NCBI GenBank assembly: GCA_001510575.1
Contig: LNGK01000008.1
Location: 2,272,077-2,336,076, forward strand
Source of the DNA: Knoxdaviesia capensis
Taxonomy: Eukaryota > Ascomycota > Sordariomycetes > Microascales > Gondwanamycetaceae
Reading direction: 5' to 3'
Length of the DNA: 64,000 nt
Shown: one piece after another, positions 21,547 through 34,014 of the stretch
How the letters are laid out: every line of letters starts with the position of its first letter
Position numbering within the stretch: position 1 is the first letter of the stretch
The notes under the pieces: generated by a model
Seen by the model: only the letters and a program-made list of their open reading frames with translations
Told to the model about the DNA's origin: nothing
Databases searched by the model: none
Position numbers and translations under genes: made by a program

Positions 21547-22000
21547 GCGCGGATTGGCGGAGTTTCCCTAGGGATCGCGCTGTTTTATCTTTGGGTCTGC
21601 GTTCTGGGTAGCCTGCCCTCCGTCCCTCCCCTCTTTTTTTCTTCTTTTTATTTTGCTTCTTCAACATGCCCGATATGCGAATCGGGTGAACGATTCATCT
21701 GACACCTCGCGCTCCGTCATGGCCAAGCAGGGAATGATTCCTCTGTGACCTGCAACCGTGCCGATCGCCACCCACCACTCCGTCTCTCTCGATCCATGTT
21801 CGCCCGCACAGGCAATGAATCTACTCTTCCTCACTCGATGGACGGCTATCTCCCCGTCCCTGTACATAGCTTCGCTCCTCCTTCGATCCCGTCCAACTCG
21901 CCATGGGAATCTGCCAGGCCACCCTCTCGCTCCTCTAGCGCATGAGCAATCTAGCCTCCCCGTTACGCCGATCATCTGGGCGGTGCGTAGCAGGATGGCC

Positions 22001-22024
22001 TGTGTGTGTGTGTGTGTGTGTGTG
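22001..22024. repeat. (TG)n microsatellite
   Basis: Twelve TG units in noncoding DNA. Confidence 0.95.
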
Positions 22025-24333
22025 AATCTGTCGAAACAACCGAAAATCCTCTTTTCCCCTCCCGGCGCCACCAGAGGAGCACTGACAAACGCTCGTCTGC
22101 CGGAATCTCGCCTCACGATACCGTTTCCACCTGGCAGTCATATATGGCCAGAGCGTTGTTAGTTGTGGCAGTTATTTACGCTTCATTCCATTCCCTCTTT
22201 TGCAACGGCTGGTGTATGAACCGGAAGACATGTAAATCTGTTTGTCCTGTACATATTTGTTTAGAATTTCCTTTTTCTGTATACCAACCATACGTACTTG
22301 ATCTCGGCCATGAGAACGTCAAGAAGCAAGATGTATCCAGTCCATATATGTCTCCAACAAATTCAATATAGACGACGATGTCAGTGAATAAACTCACAGC
22401 CCAACCTCTCCGAACCCACGAGCCGAGCATATCCCTGAGTGACTCTCTCTCCCTAAACACCGCCAGTGAAATTAGAGCTGGTGTATATCAAAATTGAGGG
22501 GTTCTCACCGTGAAGAAATGCATGGCCCACGGGCTGTAAACAGGTGTCTGGCTGCCACGGAGATCAGCCAACGGGTCCTTTCTTCCAGGCCGCCTGATAT
22601 CCCAAACTCTATCGACACGCCACCTCCGTGGCCGGGACGAAGGCCATTCCGGGTTTTCTGTGCAGCGCGTCTCTTTCAGCCTGATGCTCATGCTGTCAGT
22701 ACGATGGTTAACAGGATTAAGGTGGTGGCAGTACTCGTTGCCAGTTACTCTGTGTCCACACATGTATTTTATGCATAAGAAGGCGCTGCTGCTGTCTGTT
22801 TCCGGGACTCCCAGATGCGGTGTCGCAACCCCTGATCTCCGTCTCAGTATTGGCTGGCCTACGCACACAGCCCAGCCCAGGCGGCGAATTTCTGCAGAGT
22901 TTTATTTTATTTTTATTTTCTCTTTCTTTTATGTTTCTAAAGTCAGGGGTGGGAACGGGAAAATCCAAGACTTTATTTTTATTCTCCGATGAGACCCAAA
23001 ACTTCGCGATGGTACGATTACATGCAGCTATTCGCACCGCCGAGCGCCTCTCTCTTGACTCGCGAATCTGTCGGTCTCTGTCTTTTCTTCTCCTGTTTTC
23101 TGCTGCTACTTTGGCCTTTCTTCCAGCCTCTCCGCTCCCGGACGGCCAAAAAAGCACCTGCTCTTGATAATATTCACGGCACCGTAGCATTCATTACACA
23201 CAATATGAGAGAGCCCTGCTATGCCCGCCGAAAACCAGCATGGCCAGGGCCTGTCCTCCGCCTAAAAAAAAGTTAAAAAATTAAAAACCGGCTCTCCCCA
23301 TCCGCGCTTTGTTTGTTTTAGAAGCTAAAAGAGCCTGTCTGTAATAGACTTCACAGTTTGAGTTTTAGAGTTAATCATGGCAGTTTGACAGGGCGCCCAA
23401 AAAATAAAACACAAAAACAAAAGGAAAAAAAAGTCGAGACAGGACTCCATTTTCTGCAGGCAGTCCCAAAACATGGAGGCTTGAGAGCCCGAAGCTCCTC
23501 GACGAGGTTCTTCGGCCATTGCACGGACGGAGGCCAGCCCGGAGGGTCTTTGTTGTTTGTGTCTGTTCCTTGGTTGTTCGGCGTACTGCCAGGTTGTGTG
23601 CCGTGTAGGCCGAGCCAAGTGAAGCTATCGTGGGTTGCGCTCTGGCAAATCCGGGCCTGGTGTCTTGATATATTGCAATCACAATGCGGCCAGGTACAGT
23701 ATCAGAAGAGCCCTTTCAACGGGGGATTCACGGGTCACGGCACCCCAGATGGCTGGATCTGTTACTTTACCTACCGCGGTGCCGGAGTCTCCAGAAGCGT
23801 GAAGGAAGGGCCAGAGAAGCTGATATTAGCCATCATGATCGACGATGCAGTGGCATCTGGCCGACCAGAGCCAGCCTTTGTCGGCATCCAGTCTTTGAGG
23901 GTACCGTATGTAGACGACGGAAAGGCGTCTGTCCCTCCGTCACACACATGCAGGTGCTGGATATAGCCAAGAAGAGAGCACAGAGATGTTATCCCAGATG
24001 CCGACACTATGTATCTCCAAGCTCTGCTCGCAATACCATGCTCCCCTGGCCGTCTCTCCTGTGCCCCCTCGAGTCGATAGCCGGAGTGATGGCTGTGATG
24101 TGCAACGAGGGCCCTGCAACTTGGAACATCCAGGCCTTATTCCGGGAACGTTTACACGCCGGGTCCAATGTATGTGCGTTTCATGGATGTTTGCATCCGT
24201 GTTTGGCCTGTCAAGGGGAATTCCATACGGCGATGTGATGATAGTTATTCTGTTGCCATAGGGAAGAAGCCGAAGCAGATATACGAGTCAACGAGGCCGA
24301 GACCTGCCGGTCGGCTTACGATCACAGATCCTC

Positions 24334-24340
24334 TATATAA
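24334..24340 (+). promoter_or_regulatory. TATA box of the first secreted Asn/Gly-rich protein gene
   Basis: TATATAA in a CTCTATATAAGTCAACAG context, 358 bases upstream of the ATG. The second secreted gene has the same heptamer 458 bases upstream of its ATG. Confidence 0.65.
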
Positions 24341-24476
24341 GTCAACAGCTACTCCCCAATCTCAACCGATCTTCTCTGTTTTCCTTTCCTTTCCTCTCCA
24401 TCTCATCTTCGAGTCCACCATCCACCCTTCTTTTATTAACCATCTTTCAATTCTTTCCTGTTCTGGTAGCAGTGAG

Positions 24477-24575
24477 GTACGTGAAGCCCCGGTGGCGTCC
24501 CATCATCCCATCTGGTGATATCTCATCATCGTGACAACAGTTGAACTAACATTTGCTTCGTATATACACACACAG
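24477..24575 (+). other. Candidate intron in the 5' leader
   Basis: Donor GAG|GTACGT, branch site AACTAAC (24544–24550) and acceptor ACACACAG. It is 99 nt long, between the TATA box and the start codon. Inferred from splice signals only. Confidence 0.45.
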
Positions 24576-24691
24576 CTGGACTCTTTTTTCAATTCATACT
24601 ATCATTAATATTTTTAATCAATCATCCACATTCTTTAATCTTTCCTTCTACTCTAATACCTCAAAAACCCCCCCCCACACACACATTCAAA

Positions 24692-25417
24692 ATGAAGACC
24701 TCCACTCTCATCCTCGCTGCCGCCACGGCCGTCTCTGCCATCAGCATCATGCCCCGCAACGCCATCAACATCCCGCGCCAGGAGGTTGGCGCGCAGGTGC
24801 TGAACGGCGTCGACCAGGCGTCGCTGGACGCTGCTCTGGCCGCGGCCCAGGCGTCGGGCCAGAACATCGACTTTGCCAGCCTGGGCATTGACCCGGCCAG
24901 CTTCGCCAACCTCGGCATGTCCAACATGGGCCTGGCGGACATCCTGGCGCTGTCCAGCTCGGGCATCGACTCGCTGAACCTGGTCGGCGGCATCAACGGC
25001 TTCATGAGCAGCCTCGGCTTCGGCAACAACGTGTTCAACAACAACCAGCTGCTCGGCGTCGGCTTCAACCAGCAGCTCGAGCTGTTCATCGCCCTGCAGC
25101 AGCTCCAGCAGCTCCAGCAGTTCGGTGCTCTCAACCAGAACCAGATCTTCAACCTGGTCAACGGCGGGTTCCTCAACAACCTCGGCTTCGGCGGCTTCGG
25201 ACTCAACAACCTCCCCTTCAACGCCGGCTTCGGCGGCGGCTTCGGAGGTGGCTTCAACAACATTGGAGGCGGCTTCGGCGGCGGCTTCGGCGGCTTCAAG
25301 AACGGTAAGTTGTTGGCTTCCTAACCACGGATACTTCTTTGGCAAGCAGTCTTCTAACGTTCCCTCTCTTCTCTAGGTGGCTTCTTCAAGCGTGAGGATG
25401 CGGAGGAGTCCAAGTAA
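24692..25417 (+). CDS. Small secreted, cysteine-free Asn/Gln/Gly/Phe-rich protein (217 aa)
   Basis: Two exons, 24692–25304 and 25377–25417, with a 72-nt intron. A clear signal peptide (MKTSTLILAAATAVSAISI) is followed by about 200 residues with no cysteine. The central part is an Ala/Leu/Asn-rich region with the pattern IDFASLGIDPASFANLGMSN. It passes into QQLELFIALQQLQQLQQFG and then a glycine/phenylalanine-rich segment (units of FGGGFGG and NNLGFGGFG). Exon 2 adds the charged tail GGFFKREDAEESK, with a Lys-Arg pair that Kex2 could cut. Composition resembles structural or phase-separating matrix proteins, but no family is recognised. Codon use is strongly GC-ending, as in highly expressed genes. 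The leader, promoter and exon arrangement match the second secreted protein gene at 34015, suggesting a related pair. Confidence 0.85.
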
Positions 25418-28400
25418 ATGCTCTCACCCCAAGAGTAACGGTGTTGAGCGGAGCCATGCGGACGGGCAGGATAACATGTTGACTCTTCCAGGCGAAACTG
25501 GGGTGTCAGCAAAAGGAATAGTAAAGGAACAAAAATAATTTTCTTATTTACGATATGGGATACCCGGGCAAATATCTTTTTAGCTTTCAGGTTTTTTGGT
25601 AGTTGGAATACTACTTCCAATTTGGACATTTTTTCTTTCTTTGACTCCCCGTCCCCATCGCTCCAAGTGTTCACCTACACTTGAGTTCGCTCAGAGAAGA
25701 GCGCCTTAGCTTCGTGAATAGCATCTCCTTGTCAATCTCTAGCTTGGTGAACTTGGTCAAGATGAGTGCTGGAGTTGTAGAGAACGCCGGCCAAGTTACC
25801 AGTAGGGCCCTTGTTTGCAGGAGCAGACAGTATGTTCTTGGTGGTTTCGAACTGTTGGAGACATGGCCGCACTTAACAGCACGATAGTTGCTCATTCCCG
25901 TCGACCGCAGAAAGTACGGAGAGAGAGGGGCCGTTGGTGGTTCTGTATCTCTGAAGTCGTAGCTGCTTTTCCGAGCACGACAGGTGCTCGCTCACTCTCA
26001 TAGAACAACGGAAGCATATATACGGAGACTGGTGTTAGTAATTCCTCATCTCTAGAGACAAGCTTGGTATCGAAAGCCCGAGAAATGCTCATTCTCACCG
26101 AACACCAAAAAGAACTTTGATAATTCACACACACCCCACTCTCTCTGTCAACATGAGTACCCAGAATAGATCATCTTAGGAGACATCCGACGACACCTGC
26201 ATTTGTCAAGATTTGCCCACAGCCTCCGAACCAAGACCCGGAAAGGCCGCCAAAATTCTGCATGATTATGATAGGCATACTGGACAATCTTTCGTCTGAT
26301 TTTGAAAAAATTAGCATGTTCGGGATAGACATAGGATAGCAACACTAAAAGTCTCCCCAAGACCAATGCAACGGGCCTCGATCACACGGGATAAAAGCGA
26401 GGCTAAATGTGCGGTGGTCTGACTGCATCTAGAACGGCTGCAGGAGTGCGGAAGATTTCTCTGACATACCGCAGCATCGAGATCGCCGTCGGGAGTGAAA
26501 AGCCTCCGGTCTCGGCTAAACGGTCCATACCCGCGATGCATACGCGGACACCTTGGGGGGTACCGGCCAAAATTGGATAGGGGGGAGAGTTGATGCACGG
26601 AGAAATTGTGGTGTGAAGGAGATGGTAGGTGCAGCCGTCTTCTTCAACACGGTTGGCAACACATACTGTACATACACACATTGAAGAGTCTGCTCTAGAC
26701 CGCAGCCTCGACGGGAATGGTCAGCCTGTCAGGCACAATTCTTTCTGGGCTGGCCTAGAAGTTCTTCTGAAGATAGCGCCACAAGTCACACAACACCGAA
26801 CGTGCTCGCGATGGACCATGGAAGACCACTTCCCGTCCAGCCTCGGAGCGAGTCTGGAAGAAGGAGACCGCACAGAGCGAGGCCAGTGCGCGTAGCATCA
26901 GCGGCAAAGGGCCTAGACTTTGACAAGAAGCAGATGGTTCAATCTCCTATCTCCTTTCTCTGATCACCAATTTGCCCTCGTTCCTTCTGCTCCCTCCCGT
27001 CTTGGGACGGACGTAACCAAGCCCAGCCCCAGGGTGGGCAGAGACAGATGAACGACCCCCCAAAACTGGGAGAACGCCGCCAAACAAGGAAGCAGGATCA
27101 AGACCGAAAAAAAACCTCGCAACTCCCAACGCAGGGAACACGAGCAGGATCCGTCCGATGTGCTCGGATGGACTCCTGAGAAGTGTAGCATTGGTCTTCT
27201 TCTGCTACACACCGGCACCCAAATCTCCCACACGAGCACACAATATCCGGAACAGAGTCGTGGGCCGGCCACTGGGATTTTCCATCCCATGTATGGGCCG
27301 AGTACCACCGTCTCGCTCGTTCGCTGTGTGCATGTGTGTGCGAGATTGGCACAGCCAAGCTTAATTGCAAAGTCTAAATTGTGCTCCGCCACCTGGGAAA
27401 AGAGACACAAGACGGCTGGGGGTTAGAAACAGGAGGCAGAAAAGCCCCAAGCAAGAGGTGGGGGGAAAGAAAAAAAGAAAGAAAGGCGGTGGTGTCTCCG
27501 TGATCTCGAGGGAACCGTCTCAAGGGCGACTGGGGAAACATTTCAAAACTTTATCTCTGTACCCCCCAGCTGCGCACAGATTCCAGCGTCACAGCCAACG
27601 AGAAGAAGAAAATAAAAAAGAGGGGAGAATTTGCAAAGGTGCTGGGATTATGGCACCTGGAAAGAAAGAGGTCCGTGTAGCATGCCCCAGGAGGAGGAAG
27701 TTTTGGAAAAACACACACGTTTTTTTGTCTTTTCTTTTTTCTCTGGCCCCCGGGGGGCAATGGCAATCAATGATGTCCGTTTCAACATGGGAGAGAAACA
27801 GCCCAAGCAACCAACTTCGCTGTTGCGTAAGTGCAGAAGCTGGGAGATTAAAAACTCCTGCACTCCACGGAGCAAGCGTGTGCCTTATGCCAAACTGCGG
27901 ATGATTGATGACAGAAATCCGTTCGGTTTTAGGGCCGGCAAGGTCCCCAGCTATTGGTCATGTTCGTTATTCGTTTTGTTTCTTGGACAGGAAGATCACG
28001 GCCATGGTCACAGCCGGCTCGCGAGGTAATATGGCTCCTGTTGAAAATCTCGCTCAAGGGGGAGAGACCGTTCTGTTGGCCGGGAGAACGAGGAACTGGA
28101 AATCACGGACGGGGCACTTAGACCGCCACATAATACCGCCGATTAAGCACGAGGTATTGAGTTGGCGGACTGGGGTCTATGAATGGAACAGCAAATGCGA
28201 CGCTTTGAGCAATGGCACGTCGACATCCCAGAGAGGCATCACAGTTCGAACTGGGTTGCTTGTGGCTCTTTCACAAGGGTTTTGGGGGGCATCTCAGGAT
28301 CCCAAGTGTATACCAGAAGCCAGTCGGTCATAACAGGAGCCCGGCAGCGGTTTGTTGGGTGGGCAAGTTCGCGGCATGGCCACAGCCAGATTGCATACCA

Positions 28401-29846
28401 GGCGGTCTGGACGCGAGACAGCAGACGCAGAAGATGTCACAAGGCACCAGACACACTCAGGGCATGAAGCTTGATCCTGTGGACATTTGAGAGAGGTGGG
28501 TGTGCCAGAGACGGAACTCCTCCCCCTCCAGCAGGTTACCACCAAGCCACCAAATTCCCAAGAGAGAGACTGAAGAGGGTTTGTTGAATCCCGGCTCAAA
28601 CCTAAACTATATTCGGTGAGTTGGTGTCATAGTTGGGCAGAGGGCTTCATCCCTCCACGGCAGTCAACTATCGCGCAGAGTGGCGCAAGTTGGGCGTCGA
28701 AAAGGTCGGGCGTAAGAGGGGAGGACAGGGAAAGCCGGCCCATCACACGAGGTGGCAAACGACGATGACGCAGAGTGTGGTTGGTACAGTACACGTCGTT
28801 AGATGTTGGGATGATTTTTGAGTGTGTGTCTCTTTGTGCAGGAGCCTGGAGTGCTTCTTGTGAGGTTCGGAATCGAGCAAGTTCCGGAGAGGGCTGGGGA
28901 GTTGGTGGCAAGACTCTGTCGTCCGACATAATCGGCAAGCCCGCTGGCATCTTTCAGCAAAGACGTGTGGTGGTGCATTTTGTGCTCGTGACTGGTGAGG
29001 ACACGAGGGTGTACAGTATATGCCTGAAGGTTATATCAATGCCCTGAACACGGAGGCTGCTTCAGCTTGGAGGTCTGCGACACAGAGTCAAGGCGATCAC
29101 GGAGCAGGGAGCAAGGATTTGCGCGTCAGTTGCGAAAGAAGTTTTCTCGCGGTGACCTTTGGATTTTTTTTGGAGGCGCTTTTCGCTCGCGGAATGACGT
29201 GACAGGATCAGAAAGGCGGATTGTATCATGCGGAGATGTCTCTTCATGGGCTTCCTGACTTCAATGGATGTCGTCGTGAAATGCCAGTGATTGCATGCAT
29301 GTTTGGTGATGCTGGGAAGCGGACGTCTCTGAATCGACACTTAGGGTTAGGGGAGATCAGAAATCCTCGGCTAATACCCGGCTGAACATCGTGTAAGCCA
29401 GGGTTCAACCTGGCGGAACCTTGATGGAACCCCCCGGCTGGTTCCTGGATTCTAGCGTCAAGCCACATCTAGTCTAGCGTCGAAACCAAACATCGGCGCG
29501 CCGGCCAATAGGAGGCAAGGTAAATGGTCTAGCCGGATTAGGTATGGCGCTGCATTTTGACGTCGGCAGGTTTCCGGGTCTCAAAATTACGGAGATACAG
29601 AAAGTGGCTACGGGGTTCTCAGCAAACGAACGGGTACCGCACTATCAATGGTTCGCAGGGGCCCCTGTCAACCCCCAAACCTTTCCAAACATAGTCGAGA
29701 CGAGGAGGTTACAGTGTGTTATTTACTGCTTGTGAAGAGAGAGAGAGAGAGAGCTTGAGTGTGTGCAGAGAAAAAGAGAGAGATGAGGTATCTGGTCACG
29801 ATATGCGGAGCAGCGAGCACGTAAGAATGTGATGGTTCCTAATCGA

Positions 29847-29847
<1 letters not shown>

Positions 29848-29881
<34 letters not shown>
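29848..29881. repeat. (AC)n microsatellite
   Basis: About 17 AC units in noncoding DNA. Confidence 0.95.
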
Positions 29882-29882
<1 letters not shown>

Positions 29883-32800
29883 CGTCGGCGAACTGAGGCA
29901 CTTCTCGCGTGAACCAGACTTGCTCGCCAGCCGGTTGAGCAAATACAACTTGCTCGCATCACGGGCCAGAACGGCAATGGCATAGCAGAGCTCATTAAAC
30001 GAACGCCGAACGCTTTGAACGCAAGGCGAGAGGCAATGGGCAGGTCCAGTAGGGGACCGGTGTTCAAATTTCACTCCAATATCAACAGTCACCAGGGGCG
30101 GCGAGGGGGGGAGGAGGGAGGCAAATTTGGTGTCAAAAGAGGGCCCCTGCAATCCCTGCCCTATAACTTAGCACTGGCCGTCAACGTTACGGTGGCCAGG
30201 AGACGTGACCGAGGGCCGAGTATGAGTTTATAGTAGCTGGAGCCGACTTACGAGTGCTCCAGGATGGAAAGATGCACCCTTCTCTCCCGCTGCATATGCT
30301 ATATTGCAAGTAAAATTGCGCCCAGCACCTTTGTGTGCCCAGACTCGTCTGCTGGCGATGGTCAAGGTCCGCCATCAACAGTCGTCCAGAGAAACTCAAC
30401 CGGCAGCGTTTGACGTTGATGAGCTGTTTTGGCTTAGCGGTAACTGGGGATGGCCCTGTAACACTATATGAACGAGATGAAGCTATCTCGGGCATTAAGC
30501 CTCTTTGGATTCTCTTGGCTTGCTCTCTACCGTAGACACCACCACAAACGCCCCTTGGCAGGCACGGCGATGGCTGTGCTGAGTTTAACGTTTCCTGCGC
30601 TACTGCAGCCATGACAAAGGGTGGCTGAAAAGTATAAAAAAAACCTAAAACCGTGCTAACGATCTCAGATTGAGTCTTGGTGCGGGTGCTGTAGGGGCAG
30701 GAAGGGGGAGGGAGGGATGGACAACGGAAAAGAGGCTTGAGGGGGCTTGAGGGGGGGCGAACGTGGCATGTTGATAAACGCCAAGCACGCTGGAATCCTC
30801 CGGGTCCAGTGTTCTTCATGCTTCCATGACACTACGGCACTTTTTTTTTTTTTTCCTTTTCTCCCCGAGCTAGAACGGGCTCTGTGCTGGATGAATCTGT
30901 GGAAATGCGGCGATTTGATTCAACTTTGGGTGGTGTGGCCCGGCTCCTTCGCTCGTAGGATGGGGTCGCCCAACGTTTGCATGGTCGACTATTGCATGTG
31001 CTGTAACTGTATCTGTGAACAGCAACCCACCTGCATACAAGACGGCGAAGTGAGTCGGTGGTGGAAATTTGCATGGCAATGTCACGTCACCTTTTTTTAG
31101 ACTCCGTTCAAACTGCATCACGTCCAGTGTTCGGCAGAGTCCTTCGAAACAGACCGAGGATCTTCATCGCCTGTTCGCACTCGGGTGTGTGTCGCGGAGT
31201 TCCTCATGGAGGGGGACGACGACACGGCAACCGCAGCAGCAGGACGTTCCTCGCCGCTTGTCCTGTGCGTCGTCAAGCCTACTCAGGCCACAAAACGTCT
31301 TGTCGATCAGGCTCAACCAGAGTTTGTTAGAATGAGATTGTAGTTCAGCAATCTGGCTACTGTAGCATTCAGTAGGCCAGCACATACAAAGAAGCTCGAG
31401 CGCTTGTTTTCGTTCTCTTTTTTCTTTTCGCCAGGGGAAAATCATGAACCCGCAGACCTCACCAGCCGTGGCTTGGCAGGAGAAGCGAGACAAGTCACAG
31501 AGAGCGTTCGGGGCTGGGGGGGTGGGGGGAAGGGGAGAAAAGAAAACAGATGCAACGTTTTGTCACCCAAAATCTATGTCTAGCAAACAGCCCATTCAGT
31601 TATTTTGTACTCTACTGTACAGTACGGCCCTGGTGGTAAACAGGCACACCGTCGTAACTCACTCTTGTTCAGAGTGACCTGCGCTTTTTTTGGTGGTGGT
31701 CCCCTGGTCGCCGTCGGCCGGACTGGACGGATACCGTGGCCCGTATTGGGGCGGAGGAAGGCAAAAGAGGAAACACCACCCCAGACAGACAGCCAGGCCA
31801 GGCTTGAAGAAAAAGAAGAGAAAACACGATGCACACTAGTGTACTGTCAGAACAAGACACCGGGCTTGGCAGAGCGTGCCGGGAATTCCGGCTGCGACCA
31901 GGAGGGCAGAGAGGAAGGACAGGCAGACAGCACGAGAGGCAGACAGAGGCGCAGAGGAGGCGGGGAGAGGCAGCCTGCCAGCAGTTCTCCAACGACATCC
32001 AGTCCAGGCCACATCCATCGTGTGCTCCGGCAGTTCACGGCCAAGGGAAGACGAAGCCGAAGGAACCAGATTCCAACTGCTCACCCACCTCCGATCGAGA
32101 TGGGAATAAGCCATCTGGGAGCACGAAGCGAGGATCGAGAAACGAACACAGACCAAAGGACACCGATCCGCCCTCTTCTTTTGCGCTGTTCTTTTTGTAA
32201 AACGAGTCGGGAGTCTATCTATTTTTACTCGGGCTTATTTCCTACTATTTCCCTCCTGCATAGCGGAACATCTTGTATCTCTCTCTCTCTCGCGCACTCT
32301 CCTTCCTCTCCCCGTCTCTCTCTCTCCCGCTCGCTGTCTGGATCTTATTTTTAGGGTGCTGCTCGTGTACCAGACGATCGCCGTGACGGAGGGCGGATCT
32401 GGGAGTTTAAAAAGAAAAAAAGCCGCTATGAAAGAAAACTGACGCACTTTGCTGATGTTCTGACACTTTCTCTGTTCAAACATTCCGTGGTGTTCCGGCT
32501 GTCTGGCTTTCCATGTGGTTCCTTGGTCGGAAAAGTGGATGCGTCGCTGTCTCACTGTCCTTTGTTGTCGTGCTGGTGGTGGCTTACATCCAAACTTTAT
32601 CGGACGTAGACGCCTCCTACACTCTGGGTAGCTTTGGGGGAACTTGGCCATACTCCGTGCTCTATTTCTCTTCTTCTCTGTTGCCTCGGTGGCGGGTGAT
32701 GGGTTCTTAGTATGGTGGGATATACGAGTATCACTCGGACTTTTGTTTTTTGTCTCTTTTTTTTTTGAAGCCGTGCACAAACGCCGCAACCCAGAAAGAA

Positions 32801-33036
32801 AAAGCGTACAGTATAGTACGGGACAATATATCGTCGTCTATCACCACCCCCTGGCAGGGTCCCAAAAGTGTTTCGGGGGTGCCCCCTTTCCGGTGACAAG
32901 CGTGAATGATCTCTGGCACATGGATCAGTGATCCTGAGCCACTTCCGTTCTCACGCAGCATTGAGAGAGAGCTTGAGTGAGTGAGTGTTCTTCCTCGTCG
33001 TCCCTGTCGTCAACCCATGCCTCCGTTTCCTGCTGG

Positions 33037-33059
33037 CTCTCTCTCTCTCTCTCTCTCTG
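33037..33059. repeat. (CT)n microsatellite
   Basis: About eleven CT units, one of two such tracts upstream of the second secreted protein gene. Confidence 0.9.
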
Positions 33060-33556
33060 ACTCCTCCCCTGGCTAGTCGTTACACTCCCCACCCTTCCCC
33101 ACCCCTGCTCGGGTTCTTCTCAACCCCATGCTTCAACTTATAACCTTGTTGTGAGAGTTTGTTTCTTGGCATGGCCATGGGTGTGAAGCTGATGTGCTGC
33201 CCTTCCCAATGCTCCACGACCCGGCAACGATTCAAGCCGCTTTGCCCTGTGTCGGAGCAAAGGGGGACGGAGCCTGCTGCCCCAGATTGTGCGTGTGTGA
33301 AAGTGTCACAGAGACCGGCACTCACACGCTCCCAGAGAACACACTCACCCACCCTCACCCTCACTCCTCCTCCTCTCCGTCCCACCCCGGTCGGTTTCCG
33401 TCTGACCCCGTCCCTCTGCTTCCTCCGAAGACGTCCATTAAGCTCAAGGTGCTCACAGACTGCAAGACCACGGTGGGAAAAGAGGGGTCTGTGCTATATT
33501 CCGCATTAGCCGTTTGCCTGTCCTCGCTCCCTCTCTCTCTATCTCCCCAAAACTTG

Positions 33557-33563
33557 TATATAA
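33557..33563 (+). promoter_or_regulatory. TATA box of the second secreted protein gene
   Basis: TATATAA in a TTGTATATAAGTTGG context, 458 bases upstream of the ATG at 34015. Confidence 0.65.
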
Positions 33564-33682
33564 GTTGGGTCTTGCCCTCGTCTCTTTCCCATCATCTTCT
33601 TGCTTTCCTTTCTTCTCCATCCCACAGCAAAATCTCCAGATTTCCTTGTTCGCTTCATTCTTTTCTTTCATTCTCTTCAGAG

Positions 33683-33840
33683 GTAAGATACACACACTCC
33701 CGCAACAACACTCCACCATCCCATCTTCACACAGTTTCACCTCGTCTCTCTCTCTCTCTCTCTCTCTCACCACACATCTCAACATCATCATCATCATCGG
33801 TGCTGGTCACTCATAACTGACTCGTCCCGTCTCCTTCTAG
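33683..33840 (+). other. Candidate intron in the 5' leader of the second secreted protein gene
   Basis: Donor GAG|GTAAGATA, branch-like ATAACTGAC (about 33813–33821) and acceptor CCTTCTAG. It is 158 nt long, between TATA box and ATG. It contains the (CT)n tract at 33745–33768. Confidence 0.45.
33745..33768. repeat. (CT)n microsatellite in a candidate leader intron
   Basis: About twelve CT units. Confidence 0.9.
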
Positions 33841-34014
33841 CTGTGCTCTTTGTTCATTTCACTCCTTCCCATCCTTCGTTGAACATTTAAGAGCTGTGCT
33901 CATTTTTGTTTCTTAGTAATTTTATAATATCACCATTTCCACTCTTTTTTAATATTTTTTATAATTCCCTTTCTTTCTTTTAAAGATCCCCCTCCCCCCA
34001 CACACTCATTCAAA

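Larger units (their letters stand above)
21547..24691. other. 3.1-kb region upstream of the first secreted Asn/Gly-rich protein gene
   Basis: No gene can be supported. It contains a (TG)n microsatellite, several frames without coding bias, and from about 24330 the promoter of the next gene (TATA box, candidate leader intron, AT-rich and C-rich leader). The rest has near-neutral composition and no visible repeats. Confidence 0.5.
25418..34014. other. 8.6-kb region without recognisable genes
   Basis: I find no frame with the GC3 bias, splice signals or domain content of the real genes. Visible content: microsatellites at 29848, 33037 and 33745; a telobox-like TTAGGGTTAGGG at 29341; a short inverted repeat GCCAGG-GTTCAA-CCTGGC at about 29397–29414; purine or pyrimidine tracts (about 27470–27620, 32270–32340, 33530–33770); and TGTACAGTAC-like motifs. 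The last 500 bases are the promoter of the gene at 34015. No transposon ends, reverse-transcriptase or transposase fragments were recognised, and base composition does not suggest RIP. Confidence 0.5.

Noticed and set aside
23358..23966. 202-codon frame in the 21.5–24.7 kb region
   Set aside because: Mixed composition, no third-position bias, no domain and no plausible promoter or splice structure.
24692..25417. Hydrophobin or cysteine-rich effector
   Set aside because: Secreted and small, but without a single cysteine, so neither class fits; the same holds for the gene at 34015.
28241..28262. TTCGAA-containing segment resembling a tRNA T-loop
   Set aside because: The surrounding bases do not form acceptor or anticodon stems; no tRNA was found on either strand by eye.
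25418..34014. RIP-degraded transposon island
   Set aside because: Base composition is not AT-rich and no transposase, reverse transcriptase or terminal repeats could be recognised.
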